The position numbers and the translations under genes were made by a program. Shown piece by piece: positions 8,120 to 15,155 of a stretch of 34,082 bases of DNA; within the stretch, counting starts at the first letter, position 1; every line of letters starts with the position of its first letter. The notes beneath the pieces were generated by a model. It was not told the DNA's origin, made no database searches, and saw only the letters and a list, made by a program, of their open reading frames with translations. Source of the DNA: Acetobacteraceae bacterium (lineage in GTDB: Bacteria; Pseudomonadota; Alphaproteobacteria; Acetobacterales; Acetobacteraceae); assembly GCA_947476855.1 (NCBI GenBank), contig CANJSR010000007.1:1-34082 (forward strand). Reading direction: 5' to 3'.

Positions 8120-8177
8120 AATCTGTCCTTGTTAAACTTGCATTCAATCCGGGATCGGGACGTTGTGTCGGGTCGAC

Positions 8178-8591
8178 CTAGGTCCTACGCTTCAGGATCA
8201 GGGACCGCGCCGCGGCGTACTCGTCGTCGGACATGTCCATGGCCTGCTTCTGCTGCGGAGGCTGCGACGGCGGTGCCTCCTTGGCGCTCGACGTGGACCA
8301 TGCTCCGAACAGCCATGGCTTGTTCCGTTTCAAATCCGTCATGAGGCTCGACGCCTCGGGAACCTGGCCATCTTCGGTAGCCTGAACGCCCGACAAATCC
8401 AGCAGCTTGATCCCGTCCAGGTCGATCATGCCCGCGCGGATCGCCGCGACCTTCAGGTCCGCCAGCATTGTGCTTTCCTTTGCCTTACCGCGCAGGCTCT
8501 CCAGCTCGTGCTGCAGGGCCTCGGTCTGCCGCCGGAGTGAGTCGATCATCTCCACGGGTTGGGCCTCTTCAGCCGTATCTTCTGACATCAT
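8178..8591 (-). CDS. Phage scaffold-like protein
   Basis: A protein of 137 residues between portal and capsid. Scaffold proteins guide procapsid assembly and are later lost. The first 45 residues form a charged heptad-like helix (SLRRQTEALQHELESLRGKA), followed by ADLKVAAIRAGMIDLDGIKL and by LMTDLKRNKPWLFGA. This combination of a coiled coil and an A-x-A-G-x-x-D-L-D segment is characteristic of small scaffold proteins in Gram-negative and Gram-positive phages. The C-terminus is Gln/Pro-rich and then basic (SLILKRRT), suited to capsid binding. The start overlaps the portal stop by 4 bp, indicating coupled translation. Confidence 0.75.
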   Translation of the reverse strand: MMSEDTAEEAQPVEMIDSLRRQTEALQHELESLRGKAKESTMLADLKVAAIRAGMIDLDGIKLLDLSGVQATEDGQVPEASSLMTDLKRNKPWLFGAWSTSSAKEAPPSQPPQQKQAMDMSDDEYAAARSLILKRRT

Positions 8592-10003
8592 CGGTCCTTG
8601 GCGATGCGGTCACCGGCAATCCGGTTCAGTTCCGCGTTTATGTCTTCTATGTCGTAGGTGTCCGCGATGGCCCGGACCGCGGTGTCACGGCTGATGTGAC
8701 CAGCCTCGGCCAAGGTTGATAGGGTTTGGGCATCCCGCTGACGATCTTCGGATGACGCCGCGTACCACCTCGGCCATTTAAGGCTGATTGGCGCGGTGGC
8801 ATCGATCGCGGGTACTGATCGACCAAATACCCTAAGGCCATAGCGACGTGACGCCTTGGCAACCATCTGCGCGAGCGAGAGCAAGGCACCCTCGCCATAC
8901 GTAATCCGCAGATTATCCGCCAACCAGATCAATCCCTGGTTCATCAACTCAAGGGCTCGGCCGGACTGCGCGGCCGTCAGACGGTCAGGGCTGGAGCGAT
9001 TGCCGTGAACACTCTCAAGTGCCAGTTCCCGAAGTGTCCTGACGTAGTCGATGACAGCGGCCGAGGCCGTGCCACCGATCTCCAGCAGGCGGGCATCACC
9101 GTTTTCCCCGACCACCAATGCGTTACCGGCCCCACGAAGGATGTCACCGCCGGTAGAAGCCGGCTCCTTCAGAAGCAGGGTCGGGTCACTGCTGTATTTC
9201 AGGCCCCTGCCAGCCTGGCTAAGCTGGTAGTCGATTTCGATCTGCGATTCGATAGCGGCCCGGAACGTACACGCACCGTCACACGCGGCACCCGATGCGG
9301 AAAGGCCCGGCAAGTTGCGGATCCACACGATTGGAACAAAGCCTAATCCGTGACGGACGGTTCTCGCCTCGTCGATACGCGGTGTGGCCTCGGTGCCGAC
9401 AGGTGTCGGTACGTACCAGGTCTCCATGTCCAGGTCCCAGCTGCGCTGGAACCAGAACTCCCCACTTGGGTTGTCCAGCTCATAGCCGATGGACTCCAGC
9501 AGGCGACCCGAGACCTTGTAGCGCTCCATCACACGGATCAGCGTGTCTGGCTCTTCGGGCGACCACCACGGCGTCAGGTACATCGTATTGAGCACCTGAA
9601 AGAAGACGCGTCCCCGAAGCACACGCAAAAGGATCGCTGACGACCCGATTGATCCGCGGATGGCGGCTTCCGTCATCACCAGGTTGAGATGCGTCTCCTT
9701 CACGATCTCGGATAGTGTCGCCTGGGCCTGGCGATCCGCGCAGTCGAATGTCGGGAAATGACCCTCGCTGAACAGAAGCGCCACGCTGTCTTCCACCACA
9801 ATGCGCGAGAGCGGGTAACGGACACTGGGTCTGCGATTTCGTAGTGGGATGTACTCGCCACCAGCACCACGCTCGTCATGGAACTGATACGGGAGCACAT
9901 CGTAGATGCGGCCTTCGAGTACCCGGTTCAGGATATCGAGTGCACGCGTCCGAGGGGGATAGTCGGAATCCCTCGGAATCAGATTGCATATCGTTTCAAA
10001 CAT
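8588..10003 (-). CDS. Phage portal protein
   Basis: A protein of 471 residues, typical for portals, which form the dodecameric ring at one vertex through which DNA is packaged. The N-terminal region (ILNRVLEGRIYDVLPYQFHD) and the central segments (AAIRGSIGSSAILLRVLRGR and SQIEIDYQLSQAGRGLKYSS) match the SPP1 gp6 class. The C-terminal part carries the helix ALELMNQGLIWLADNLRITY and a closing clip-like region rich in Asp and Arg. Order after terminase and before scaffold agrees. The gene ends inside the first codons of the scaffold gene. The 36-bp gap to the large terminase gene holds nothing notable. Confidence 0.88.
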   Translation of the reverse strand: MFETICNLIPRDSDYPPRTRALDILNRVLEGRIYDVLPYQFHDERGAGGEYIPLRNRRPSVRYPLSRIVVEDSVALLFSEGHFPTFDCADRQAQATLSEIVKETHLNLVMTEAAIRGSIGSSAILLRVLRGRVFFQVLNTMYLTPWWSPEEPDTLIRVMERYKVSGRLLESIGYELDNPSGEFWFQRSWDLDMETWYVPTPVGTEATPRIDEARTVRHGLGFVPIVWIRNLPGLSASGAACDGACTFRAAIESQIEIDYQLSQAGRGLKYSSDPTLLLKEPASTGGDILRGAGNALVVGENGDARLLEIGGTASAAVIDYVRTLRELALESVHGNRSSPDRLTAAQSGRALELMNQGLIWLADNLRITYGEGALLSLAQMVAKASRRYGLRVFGRSVPAIDATAPISLKWPRWYAASSEDRQRDAQTLSTLAEAGHISRDTAVRAIADTYDIEDINAELNRIAGDRIAKDR

Positions 10004-10039
10004 CGTTCACCCGATCGTTCGGTCGGCAGACAAACAGTG

Positions 10040-11461
10040 CTATCTGTTCAAGAGCGACAGGTTGATCAGCCGGGGCGGATCCTTCACCTGGGCAAGTGTG
10101 CCGAAGGCACGCACCATCGCGTCCACCTGGTCGTCCTTGCGGCCCATGGGGAAGTCCCGCATCTCTTCTAGCAACTGGTAGTTCCAGTCGGCCCGCAGCA
10201 GCGCGACGTTGCCGGCCTCGACCTGCGAGGAAAATGGCATTGCCCGCGTGAGCTTCGATCCGGTTTCGCGGGACGTCACAAGCCGAAAGCCGGCCAGACG
10301 GCCGGCAAGGTACGAGATCTGTGCCTTACCAGCCTGCCCAGGATCCTCTGGCAAGCCTATCCAGACGGTTTGCCCGTCCAGACGCGCCGTGGAGACGATC
10401 TTATCCTCGATCTGCCTGGGCGTGCCGCGCAGCCGGACCACGTCGAGGATCGTGAAGCGGTGCTGTTGGTCTCTCAGCATTTTCACACCGACCGTCCAGT
10501 CTGGATCGTTCTGCGCCGTTGCGACCGTTGCCGCGAGGTCCCAGGCGCGGACGACGCGGCCGTCACCCACCGCGGGCGGGGAGTCGACGATCGTGAGTTC
10601 CGTTACCTTGAACACGCTGCCAGTCGCCGGACGCGGTGACTGCTGGAACAGGGACATCCAGGCCCGTTCACCGATCGTGCCTCGCTTACGCTCCAGCGCG
10701 GCACGGTCTTCCCAGGTCGGCCACAGCGGTTCGCCCACCGCCCGACCCAGCGGATCGTTATCCTCGGCCAGCGCCGGAAGTTTCAGGACGCGCCACTCAT
10801 CCGGGTTGGCCGTCAGAAGATGACCGCCCAGATCGTCTTCATGCCAGCGGGTCATGATCACGATAACCCGTCCACCAGGCTTCAGCCGGGTGATCAGATC
10901 AGACTTGTACCATTCCCATAGTTGCTGGCGATGCAGCGTGCTGTCGGCTTCGGCCTGAGATTTGATCGGATCGTCGATCAGGATCAGATCCGCCCTGCGG
11001 CCGGTAATCCCACCGCGGATGCCAACGGCGACATACTCCCCGCCCGAGGAGAGACGCCAGTTCGCGGCGGCCCGTTCATCCCGCACCAGGGTGTAGCCGA
11101 GCTGTCCCTCCCGATCGAGGATCAGGTTTCTGATCCGCCGACTGAAACTCTCCGCCAACGCCAAGGTATGGGATACGGCGATGACGGAGGAGGACGGATG
11201 TTGCGTAAACCACCAGGGCGGAAAAAGAATAGAGGCATAGGTCGATTTGGCCGACCCTGGCGGCATCAAGATCATCAGGCGGTCAATGCGACCGCGGCTT
11301 AGTGAATCAAGCTCCGAGATCAAATAACGGTGGTGCGCGGCCGGGGTCTGTTCGACACCGGCCAGAACCTCAGTCGCCCAGGCCAGCAGGCTGTTCCGGA
11401 GGTTCTGTCTGGTCAATGACTCGTCTTCGAGCCTCAGCCAGTCGCTCAAGAAGTTCTTCAT
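10040..11461 (-). CDS. Terminase large subunit
   Basis: A protein of 473 residues, the motor and nuclease that fills the head. Walker A is PPGSAKST at residues 67-74, Walker B is in DLILIDDPI near residue 160, and MTRWHEDDLGG near residue 204 contains the coupling motif. The C-terminal nuclease domain starts at RVVRAWDLAATV, with a last acidic cluster in MGRKDDQVDAMVRAF. ATG 11461 overlaps the small-terminase-like gene by 92 bp; TTG 11416 (protein beginning MTRQNLRNSLLAWA) would reduce the overlap and is close to where related proteins start, so the true start is uncertain. All motifs are intact, so the packaging motor should be functional. Confidence 0.93.
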   Translation of the reverse strand: MKNFLSDWLRLEDESLTRQNLRNSLLAWATEVLAGVEQTPAAHHRYLISELDSLSRGRIDRLMILMPPGSAKSTYASILFPPWWFTQHPSSSVIAVSHTLALAESFSRRIRNLILDREGQLGYTLVRDERAAANWRLSSGGEYVAVGIRGGITGRRADLILIDDPIKSQAEADSTLHRQQLWEWYKSDLITRLKPGGRVIVIMTRWHEDDLGGHLLTANPDEWRVLKLPALAEDNDPLGRAVGEPLWPTWEDRAALERKRGTIGERAWMSLFQQSPRPATGSVFKVTELTIVDSPPAVGDGRVVRAWDLAATVATAQNDPDWTVGVKMLRDQQHRFTILDVVRLRGTPRQIEDKIVSTARLDGQTVWIGLPEDPGQAGKAQISYLAGRLAGFRLVTSRETGSKLTRAMPFSSQVEAGNVALLRADWNYQLLEEMRDFPMGRKDDQVDAMVRAFGTLAQVKDPPRLINLSLLNR

Positions 11462-11648
11462 CGCCTACGATTTGCAGATCAGCGTCGACCCGCCGCCTGG
11501 CCGGCGTGGGTTGAAATCGGGGATGGCGATACGGCATGGCGATCCGCGCGATCGCAACGGCCCCATCGGTGTCTCCCTTCGCCCACTTGGTCCACATCGC
11601 TTGTTCAAGCACGTCAAGCGGGGATGGCTCATTGCTCCGCTTCGTCAT
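11370..11648 (-). CDS. Terminase small subunit-like protein
   Basis: A protein of 92 residues placed directly upstream of and overlapping the large terminase. Small subunits recognise the packaging site on DNA. The sequence PLDVLEQAMWTKWAKGDTDG followed by AVAIARIAMPYRHPRF resembles the helical core seen in small terminase-like proteins of proteobacterial prophages, and the C-terminal half has a charged helix (DEELLERLAEARRRV) suited to oligomer formation or contact with the large subunit. No helix-turn-helix is obvious. The first gene of the operon, it lies about 65 bp downstream of a good promoter. The assignment is from position and a partial pattern. Confidence 0.6.
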   Translation of the reverse strand: MTKRSNEPSPLDVLEQAMWTKWAKGDTDGAVAIARIAMPYRHPRFQPTPARRRVDADLQIVGDEELLERLAEARRRVIDQTEPPEQPAGLGD

Positions 11649-11713
11649 GTCTCACCGGATTGAAGGAGGGGATGGTGTGGCTTATGTCGTTTGGGTTCGC
11701 CATCATGACCGGA

Positions 11714-11742
11714 TTAATACCCTACGATGGGGCATTAGTCAA
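11714..11742 (-). promoter_or_regulatory. Probable sigma70 promoter of the phage structural operon
   Basis: On the minus strand TTGACT (11742-11737), a 17-nt spacer and TATTAA (11719-11714) form a near-consensus promoter that points into the small-terminase-like gene 65 bp downstream. It lies in the only AT-rich stretch near this end of the module, within the 297-bp gap 11649-11945. A 25-codon frame starting ATGATG just downstream overlaps the terminase start and could be a leader; it has no ribosome-binding site. The rest of the gap shows no gene. No operator repeats were found. Confidence 0.6.
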
Positions 11743-11945
11743 GATATTTTTCCTATTTCAGTCGCCAATCCGCCCCATGTCGGATTTCACGATAATTCAC
11801 GCTTTGGGCCCGGGGTGACATTCATTACTCACGGTAACGTGTCTATCGGTCGTTCCATTTCCACCTAGGATCGGCTCCGACATCTACCGTAGCGGAAGAC
11901 AACATGTCCGGTTCCGCGGCGGTCGGCCCATGCAGGAGTTTGACC

Positions 11946-12419
11946 ATGAACGTCGCAATCGCCCCCCGCCCCGTGACCTTGAATACGGACGCAACGGCGG
12001 GCACCGCCCCGCAAGGTCTCGTCATGATCGTGGGCGACGATCTCTCCTGGGGGCCAGGCCTCGATGCGATCTGCGACTTCTTCGGCCTGGTGGTCGAACA
12101 CGTCCCGAGCGAGCTGGACGTGGCCTTCTTGCTGCGGGAATTCCGCCCGATGGCCGTGATCGCCGAGGCGGATGGCCGCGGGCAGGACGGCTTCCATGTC
12201 ATGGGCGCCGTGGCCGACTACGACCGGACGCTGCCGATGATGCTGCTGACCGGCCGGGACGCGGCCCTGATGGGGGCGGCCGACGCGATGGTGGAGATCA
12301 CCGGGCTTACCCACATGCGGATCGCGGAGGAACTGCCGAGGATGGGTGAAGTCATCGACTTTCTGTTTCGCGCGGGCCGATCAGCCGGCATCGGGCGCAT
12401 GATGCCGGTCGGCGCCTGA
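11946..12419 (+). CDS. Receiver-like protein lacking the phospho-accepting aspartate
   Basis: A protein of 157 residues; ATG 11946 is preceded by AGGAG seven bases upstream, which favours it over the ATG 42 bp earlier. From residue 25 it follows the CheY fold: hydrophobic strand then acidic pair (LVMIVGDD, residues 25-32), a helix, a strand ending AVIAEADG, a further strand MMLLTGRD with the conserved Thr near residue 102. The residue aligned with the phosphorylated Asp is Glu74, and no Lys is seen at the usual late position. It therefore looks like a pseudo-receiver, perhaps fixed in one state, with no output domain. It is convergent with the next gene. A partner cannot be named from the window. 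Confidence 0.65.
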   Translation: MNVAIAPRPVTLNTDATAGTAPQGLVMIVGDDLSWGPGLDAICDFFGLVVEHVPSELDVAFLLREFRPMAVIAEADGRGQDGFHVMGAVADYDRTLPMMLLTGRDAALMGAADAMVEITGLTHMRIAEELPRMGEVIDFLFRAGRSAGIGRMMPVGA

Positions 12420-12445
12420 CACGGCCCTCGGTGTCCCAGACCGCT

Positions 12446-13246
12446 TCACGCGGGCACGGGCTCTCGCGCCGCCGCGGCCGAACGGCTGAAGGGGCAGCCG
12501 GCTTCAGCAGCCTGCCGCCGCTTCCTGGCCCCTACCGCATATCCACCATACGGGCGTTCCGGGCGCTGGTTGGGTTCCACGATCGTCGCGTGGTAATCGG
12601 CCCAGTCAGCGCCCTGCAGGCCGTCCACCACGCTCATGGATGACAAGGTCGCGTTCTCATACGCGATCCGCTGCACCGGCTGCGCCTGCACCAGCGGGAA
12701 ATCCGCGCGAAGCCGCACCGGAACGTGCGTCCGGGTGAACCGCAGGTTCGTGAAAAGCGGCCCGAACCAAGCGTCGGTTTCCACGATCCCCTCATACAGC
12801 ACATAGCCACCCGGCATCGGCACATTGGCCGGCGCCCGCACGAGCAGGTGCCAATCGGGCTGCGTGCGCGCGATCAGGCCGGTCCATATCTGCAGCGCGC
12901 CTGGTTCCGGCAGGGCCGTCAGCATCGGCGGTGACATGCCGCGCATTTCCGGCGGCGCCATTTCGTCAAACGCCGCGGCGAAGTCCGGACATTGCGCCGA
13001 GGGCTGCAAGGGCAACCAGTCATCGACGCCCGGAAAGGTCCAGAAGATGTCGGACCCATCCCAGATCAGCGTCAGGTCCATGGGCGGAAAGAGCCACCAT
13101 CCGAAGCCCGAGGCGCTGGTCGCCGCCTCACAATAGCGGAACGCTCGGGTCGGCAGCGTGCCGGCCGCCGAACGATCGGCGCGCTGGGGAGGACGGGCGC
13201 CCGGGATCAACCGATGAAAGCGCACAAGTGAGGAGTCGGTATCCAT
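12446..13246 (-). CDS. Uncharacterised protein resembling DUF6065
   Basis: A protein of 266 residues with no signal peptide or membrane segment. It contains FRYCEAATSASGFGWWLFPP (about residues 36-55), then LTLIWDGSDIFWTFPGVDDW, a central WHLLVRAPANVPMPGGYVLY and later a Glu-rich strand FGPLFTNLRFTRTHVPVRLR. The arrangement of an aromatic GWxLFxP segment followed by WDG recalls family DUF6065, whose function is unknown; this is from memory and not checked. The last 40 residues are basic and low in order. It lies 136 bp downstream of the repeat peptide gene on the same strand, so the two may form one transcription unit. The enzyme type, if any, cannot be stated from the sequence. Confidence 0.65.
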   Translation of the reverse strand: MDTDSSLVRFHRLIPGARPPQRADRSAAGTLPTRAFRYCEAATSASGFGWWLFPPMDLTLIWDGSDIFWTFPGVDDWLPLQPSAQCPDFAAAFDEMAPPEMRGMSPPMLTALPEPGALQIWTGLIARTQPDWHLLVRAPANVPMPGGYVLYEGIVETDAWFGPLFTNLRFTRTHVPVRLRADFPLVQAQPVQRIAYENATLSSMSVVDGLQGADWADYHATIVEPNQRPERPYGGYAVGARKRRQAAEAGCPFSRSAAAAREPVPA

Positions 13247-13382
13247 TGTTCATGCTCCTGCGACAGGATGATCCGAGCGGCCCCGTCAATCCGGAGCGCT
13301 GACCATGACACGCATCCCACCGGATGCGCGGAACGAGGAAGAAGGGGCCGGTCGTTTCCGACCTACCCCTCCGGCAGGCGTT

Positions 13383-13583
13383 TCAGGCCTGGGCGCGCAG
13401 GTCGCGGGCCGGCAGCCGGAACCCACCACCCAGCACCACGGCGCCGCGATCGGCCACGCGGGCATCCCGGACCGCCGGCAGGCGGAACCCACCACCCAGC
13501 ACCACAGCGCCGCGATCGGCCGTGGCGGGCAGGCTCAGGGTCTCATTGATCCGGGGAAGCACGTTCTCGATAACGTTCTGCAT
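13383..13583 (-). CDS. Small peptide with tandem 22-residue repeat, precursor-like
   Basis: A frame of 66 residues; ATG 13583 has AAGGA with an 8-nt spacer. It has a leader-like part (MQNVIENVLPRINETLSLPAT) followed by two copies of the 16-residue sequence ADRGAVVLGGGFRLPA, joined by VRDARV, and a short basic tail. The two copies are identical at the protein level and carry two silent or near-silent base differences, which suggests selection on the peptide. This layout of leader plus repeated cores is what ribosomally made, modified peptides or structural repeats look like. No known precursor family was recognised and the neighbouring gene is not a recognised modifying enzyme. Alternatives are a small structural protein or a nonfunctional frame. 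Confidence 0.6.
   Translation of the reverse strand: MQNVIENVLPRINETLSLPATADRGAVVLGGGFRLPAVRDARVADRGAVVLGGGFRLPARDLRAQA
13408..13521. repeat. Two-copy 66-bp direct repeat inside the small peptide gene
   Basis: A unit beginning gccggcag and running about 48 bp occurs at 13408-13455 and again at 13474-13521, with only two mismatches, at a spacing of 66 bp, exactly 22 codons. The period being a multiple of three and the frame staying open support a coding origin by duplication. Only two copies are present. Confidence 0.85.
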
Positions 13584-13891
13584 GACAAAATTCCTTGTCG
13601 GGTGACAGTTGACGTCGCACGGCGGTATCCGAACCACCTGCCCCTGGGATCCTGACAGTCACCACCCCGTTCGCGCACCCCGCCACTCGGTATCGAAGGG
13701 GCCAAACGAAAAAAGCGCATCCATCCTGGAAACCAGGAGGAATGCGCTCATGAGGCGGTACGAAACGGCGATCCGGGGCCAACGCGGTGATTTAGAGACA
13801 CCAATCCCGTTGACGAGCCAATTGATATACCCCGGCCCAGGTCAGGTCAACATATTTTTTCCTATAGAGTGGATTTTTATCCTCCGACCAA
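13584..13891. other. Intergenic region between peptide gene and YeiH-type gene
   Basis: A gap of 308 bp. It contains the terminator of the YeiH-type gene (13709-13748) and, between this and the peptide start, about 125 bp that should hold the promoter of the peptide gene; no convincing -35/-10 pair was seen. An AT-rich stretch at 13826-13885 next to the YeiH-type stop has no clear structure. No further gene was found. Confidence 0.6.
13709..13748 (-). terminator. Rho-independent terminator after the YeiH-type gene
   Basis: On the minus strand a stem with 16-nt arms (13748-13733 and 13729-13714), paired at 14 of 16 positions with a 3-nt loop, is followed by six T. The outer part AGCGCAT/ATGCGCT and inner CCAGGA/TCCTGG are perfect. 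It lies about 145 bp after the YeiH-type stop and upstream of the peptide gene, so it separates the two transcripts. Confidence 0.85.
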
Positions 13892-14950
13892 TCAGAGCGC
13901 CCCGGTCCAGCTCTGAACCGCCAGGCTCGACACCGCCACCACGATCCACGTCGCCAATCCCAGAATGAGCGGCTTGGTCCCCGCGCCGACAAAGGCACGC
14001 CAATGCCCCTGCAGGCCGACAGCCACCATCGCGACCACCAGGATGACGCGGCCAATCCACTGGATCGTGCCGGCATAAGGCCCGAACGCCCCCAGCGTGT
14101 TCAGCAGCGACGCGGCCAGGAACAGGAGGATGAACATCGGAAAAGCGTTGTAGACCCGCTTGGCGAGCGAGACGTCGTTGTCCCCCTCCTTCCGCGCCTC
14201 GAACAACGGCAGGGCCAGGCCGAACGCAATCACCAATGGAATGATCAGCGTCGTCCGGGTCAGCTTTACGATCGTCGCGGTCGTACCGGCCTCGGGGCTG
14301 AAGGAGAAGCCGGCCGCGACCACGGCCGACGTGTCGTTCACCGCCGTGCCCGCCCAGATACCGAACCCGTTATCCGTCAGCCCCATCACATGGCCCAGCG
14401 GCGGGAAGATGAACACGGCCACCATGTTGAACAGAAAGACCACGGTGACCGCGTAGGCGATCTCCTCGGCCTTCGCCTTGATTACCGGGGCCAAAGCGGC
14501 GATCGCGGACGCGCCGCAGATCGTCGTCCCCATCCCGATCAGGCATCGCATCCGCCAGTCCAGTTGCTGCACCCGGCCGAGCCACAGGGCGCAGGCGAGG
14601 CCGGCGATGATGGTGATGATAAGCAGGGGCAGGGATGACAGGCCCGTTCCCACGATCTCCCCAAGGTCAAGGCTCGCCCCCAGGACGATAATCCCGCCGC
14701 GCAGCGCCAACTTGCTGACGTCGCCAATCCGCAGGGCGCCCAATTGCAGCGGCCCGCTCAACGTGTTTGTCAGAACTACCCCGATCACGATCGCGAAGAT
14801 CGAGGCCCCGACCAGCGGCACCCGCGCGCCCAAGGTCAGCGCAACGGCCGCGATCAGGCCGCAAAACGCGAATCCCGCCCCCAATCGAACCCACCCAGGC
14901 AACGCCCGAATAGACTGCGACCCCGATGCCGCGCTTGGCTGAGTGGCCAT
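13892..14950 (-). CDS. YeiH-family putative sulfate exporter
   Basis: A membrane protein of 352 residues from ATG 14950, which is preceded by AAAAGGGGAA; a longer frame to 15124 runs through the intergenic region. About ten hydrophobic segments are visible, with family sequences such as RVPLVGASIFAIVIGVVLTN, LRGGIIVLGASLDLGEIVG, LIGMGTTICGASAIAALAPV and IWAGTAVNDTSAVVAAGFSF, all typical of the YeiH/UPF0324 family (Pfam Cons_hypoth698). The family is annotated as probable sulfate exporters, on limited evidence. E. coli yeiH has a LysR-type regulator next to it; here the divergent gene is a BTAD/TPR regulator, and a LysR gene is absent. The 205 bp between them must hold both promoters. A strong terminator follows the gene. 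Confidence 0.88.
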   Translation of the reverse strand: MATQPSAASGSQSIRALPGWVRLGAGFAFCGLIAAVALTLGARVPLVGASIFAIVIGVVLTNTLSGPLQLGALRIGDVSKLALRGGIIVLGASLDLGEIVGTGLSSLPLLIITIIAGLACALWLGRVQQLDWRMRCLIGMGTTICGASAIAALAPVIKAKAEEIAYAVTVVFLFNMVAVFIFPPLGHVMGLTDNGFGIWAGTAVNDTSAVVAAGFSFSPEAGTTATIVKLTRTTLIIPLVIAFGLALPLFEARKEGDNDVSLAKRVYNAFPMFILLFLAASLLNTLGAFGPYAGTIQWIGRVILVVAMVAVGLQGHWRAFVGAGTKPLILGLATWIVVAVSSLAVQSWTGAL

Positions 14951-15155
14951 GACGAGTTCCCCTTTTTTTTGAACGATGCAACCCGGCACAACCGGATCGC
15001 GCTTCCAATACTGTCGGCTTGAAGCGGTCTCATGCCGAGGTAGAAAAATCAATCCATGGGAAGCGAGCGGGCTGCGTTGTATTTTCCCTGACAGAAAAAT
15101 CCTATGGTTGCATGCACACGCCAATTGAGCTACGCAACCTTCTGTACCGCCCTCA

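Noticed and set aside
6806..8344. Long plus-strand open frame opposite the capsid gene
   Set aside because: Antisense shadow with Arg/His-rich composition; the capsid gene on the other strand has clear coding sequence.
13408..13521. CRISPR-like repeat
   Set aside because: Only two copies, near-identical over 48 bp with an 18-bp spacer, in frame within a small gene with a ribosome-binding site; a coding duplication fits.
13820..13890. Promoter or regulator site in the AT-rich stretch after the YeiH-type gene
   Set aside because: TTGACG/TTGATA-like boxes occur but with spacing of 10 or 18 and pointing into antisense of the gene; not convincing.
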